Below, in pieces: positions 62,503 through 64,000 of a DNA stretch of 64,000 nt. Under the pieces are notes generated by a model that had not been told where the DNA came from, did not search any database, and saw nothing but the letters and a program-made list of their open reading frames with translations. Both the position numbers and the translations under genes were made by a program. Source of the stretch: Acinetobacter sichuanensis (GTDB lineage Bacteria; Pseudomonadota; Gammaproteobacteria; Pseudomonadales; Moraxellaceae); the NCBI RefSeq assembly GCF_003024515.2, contig NZ_PYIX02000017.1, positions 1 through 64,000 of the forward strand, written 5' to 3'. Numbering within the stretch: position 1 is the first letter of the stretch; each line of letters begins with the position of its first letter.

Positions 62503-63003
62503 ATGAACATTAGTGTGACCGCATTTACAGCGAGTTTATTGGCTTCCATGGGAGTACAAGCAATGGATCTTCAACAGAAAATAATTTCATCTCAAACGAT
62601 CAAAAAAGCCAGTCAACAACAAGTGATTTCTGGTCCTGACAACATTTTTACTGGCACAGTAACGATTAGACCTTTGACCGATATCACAGAAGGGATAAAT
62701 GCACCAAGTGCTTATGTAAGTTTTAATGCAAGTTCTCGTTCATTTTGGCATACCCACCCAAAAGGACAATATTTAGTTGTTACAGAAGGTGAAGGACTGG
62801 TACAGGAGTGGGGTAAACCTGCAGAAAAAATTACAGTGGGAGATGTCATCTATTGTCCACCAGGGATAAAGCATTGGCATGGTGCAAGTAATCATTCTGC
62901 AATGACTCATTTGGCACTGACAGGCACTGATGAAAACGGTAAAAATGTGGACTGGTTGGAGCCCGTCGCAGATGATCAATATCAACAAGCCAATCAAGAT
63001 TAA
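62503..63003 (+). CDS. Cupin-domain protein, predicted secreted
   Basis: 166 aa. Signal peptide MNISVTAFTASLLASMGVQA, then a single cupin barrel: SFWHTHPKGQYLVVTEGEG (two His and the conserved Glu region) and GDVIYCPPGIKHWHGASNHS (His). The metal site looks complete. Members near AraC genes often bind small aldehydes or carboxylates; the substrate is unknown. The AraC gene divergent from it likely regulates it. Confidence 0.82.
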   Translation: MNISVTAFTASLLASMGVQAMDLQQKIISSQTIKKASQQQVISGPDNIFTGTVTIRPLTDITEGINAPSAYVSFNASSRSFWHTHPKGQYLVVTEGEGLVQEWGKPAEKITVGDVIYCPPGIKHWHGASNHSAMTHLALTGTDENGKNVDWLEPVADDQYQQANQD

Positions 63004-63405
63004 GTACATACAGCGATTGATGTGTGCTGAGTAGAGATACTTTGAAATCTAAGAAATTTCATGGTGTACAGCATAGGGTACAAACATGGACAAGATGAAT
63101 CTAGATCAAATAAAAGAATTATTTGATCTTCGTTTGAGACTTTTTTCTAAATGAATTGTTTTCAAAGCAAATATAGTAAATTTTATGAATATTCTTAAGG
63201 TAAACATATCATATTTAATAAGTAAAATAGAAATCACTTAAGTTATTGAGTTTTGGTCTAAGTAAGAAGAGTATGAAGTTATTGTTAGGTGTATCGGATT
63301 TAACATAACGTACATTATGCGAAATGGTGGTGTTACTCACCATTTAAAGCGTATTATGTTAATTTTAGAAATACTAGATTCAATATAGTACAATCAATTT
63401 GCTTG
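63004..63405. other. Intergenic region after the cupin gene
   Basis: About 400 bp without a convincing gene. A 22-codon open frame from 63086 (MDKMNLDQIKELFDLRL) is too short to call and could be a remnant. Confidence 0.4.
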
Positions 63406-63699
63406 CTATTTATTCAAAATAATATTTTTTATAACTGTAAATCCTAATAACTTTTTAAATAATTCCCAATCTACATTATTTTCAAATTTATTTTTTAAAG
63501 TAGATAAATTTAACTTCTGATAGATTTCATCTTCAGATTCAGTATTCAATAAATCCTGTATAATTGAAAGTAGCTCATGAGGTTCAATATGTTCTGGAAG
63601 ATCTTTAGCTAACTGTAATAATATTACTTCTAGTAGAGACAACTTACTAGATTGTATAAATAATGTATTACTTTGGACTCTAAACATTTTAATCTTCAT
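63406..63699 (-). CDS. Small hypothetical protein
   Basis: 97 aa, not recognised; helical, with LSLLEVILLQLAKDLPEHI in the middle and a Lys/Ile-rich end. Neither ribosome-binding site nor operon partner is obvious. It could be a short regulatory protein or an accidental frame, since the neighbourhood is AT-rich. Confidence 0.35.
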   Translation of the reverse strand: MKIKMFRVQSNTLFIQSSKLSLLEVILLQLAKDLPEHIEPHELLSIIQDLLNTESEDEIYQKLNLSTLKNKFENNVDWELFKKLLGFTVIKNIILNK

Positions 63700-63856
63700 A
63701 CAGATAATACGATAATTCCATTAAAACAGATATCTCCGTTAAATATCACTATTTAACATAGCAGCTGTTATACATAATTTAAAAAATAGTAAAATAGGAG
63801 CTGAAGCCCCCATTTTTGATTTTGTATAAGGTGTATTCTGTTAATTTTAAGGAAAG

Positions 63857-64000
63857 TTAAATTTTTTGATTGATTTTATTTTCAATTAAATCAGTTACTA
63901 ATTGAGTCATATATTCATAGGTAAATAAATGAGAATGAAATTTTGCCAATCCTTCTAATCCTAAAGTTAGACCTATAAATTGCCAAGCCATATCGTCAAG
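63857..64000 (-). CDS. TetR-like regulator, C-terminal fragment
   Basis: The last 47 codons of a gene that extends past the right edge. They read AWQFIGLTLGLEGLAKFHSH and TYEYMTQLVTDLIENKI before the TAA at 63857-63859, in the manner of a TetR C-terminal dimerisation domain. The DNA-binding part lies outside the window, so the family call is tentative. Confidence 0.45.
   Translation of the reverse strand, partial: LDDMAWQFIGLTLGLEGLAKFHSHLFTYEYMTQLVTDLIENKINQKI

Noticed and set aside
1..64000. tRNA or rRNA genes, phage genes, replication origin
   Set aside because: None could be seen on either strand by reading; no integrase or attachment site marks the island ends.

Overview
The window looks like chromosome of an Acinetobacter-type gammaproteobacterium (Moraxellaceae). 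The DNA is AT-rich, and the protein styles fit: an ETF-ubiquinone oxidoreductase beside a CoA-thioester beta-oxidation cluster, IclR control, and many small regulator/enzyme pairs. This placement is an inference from gene content; no rRNA, tRNA or marker gene is present to fix it.

1-7.5 kb: a catabolic cluster (acyl-CoA dehydrogenase divergent from enoyl-CoA hydratase, 3-hydroxyacyl-CoA dehydrogenase, 3-oxoadipyl-CoA-type thiolase and a CaiB/BaiF CoA transferase). It is followed by an IclR regulator whose putative operator recurs at the divergent promoters. The set suits a dicarboxylate such as adipate or glutarate. 7.5-12 kb: a decayed zone with MFS, IS5-type and IS66-type remnants, a Fur-boxed but frameshifted IutA-like TonB receptor, and a flavin reductase with two frameshifts.

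12-39.2 kb: a large type III-B CRISPR-Cas island. Four arrays (A-D) share one repeat, one leader of about 110 bp and one 122-bp trailer unit, and they are interleaved with gene blocks. Core genes are cas2-cas1-cas2, cmr1 to cmr6 and cas6. Cmr2 (Cas10) keeps the GGDD cyclase motif but has no N-terminal HD nuclease domain, so interference should depend on cyclic oligoadenylate signalling. The matching sensors and modulators are a Card1-like CARF nuclease, a second distant Card1/Can2-like nuclease, an NE0113-family CARF protein and the ring-nuclease family Csx16. Also embedded is a 949-aa unknown protein that I read as CARF-like N-terminus, RNase H-like core and TPR C-terminus. Nine further non-cas genes sit in the island: TPR protein, SDR, Gfo/Idh oxidoreductase, AlkB-like dioxygenase, methyltransferase, cupin dioxygenase-like protein, unknown 141-aa protein, Gre-like factor and thymidylate-kinase-like protein. 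These are the best candidates for an undescribed system.

39.2-47.4 kb: three small genes (two of them coiled-coil) convergent with cas6, then a four-gene SMC/condensin-type Wadjet (JetCBAD/MksBEFG) operon with a short, divergent Toprim subunit. The two systems form a defence island.

47.9-64 kb: a patchwork of regulator/enzyme pairs (HxlR with quinone oxidoreductase, GlxA-AraC with an LLM flavin oxidoreductase, AraC with LysE, TetR with MFS, TetR with amidase, LysR with a metallo-beta-lactamase-fold hydrolase, MerR with alpha/beta hydrolase, AraC with cupin). The amidase has lost an internal block containing a catalytic residue. Five -1 frameshifts in the window all fall in short A/T runs, so some broken genes may be assembly errors.
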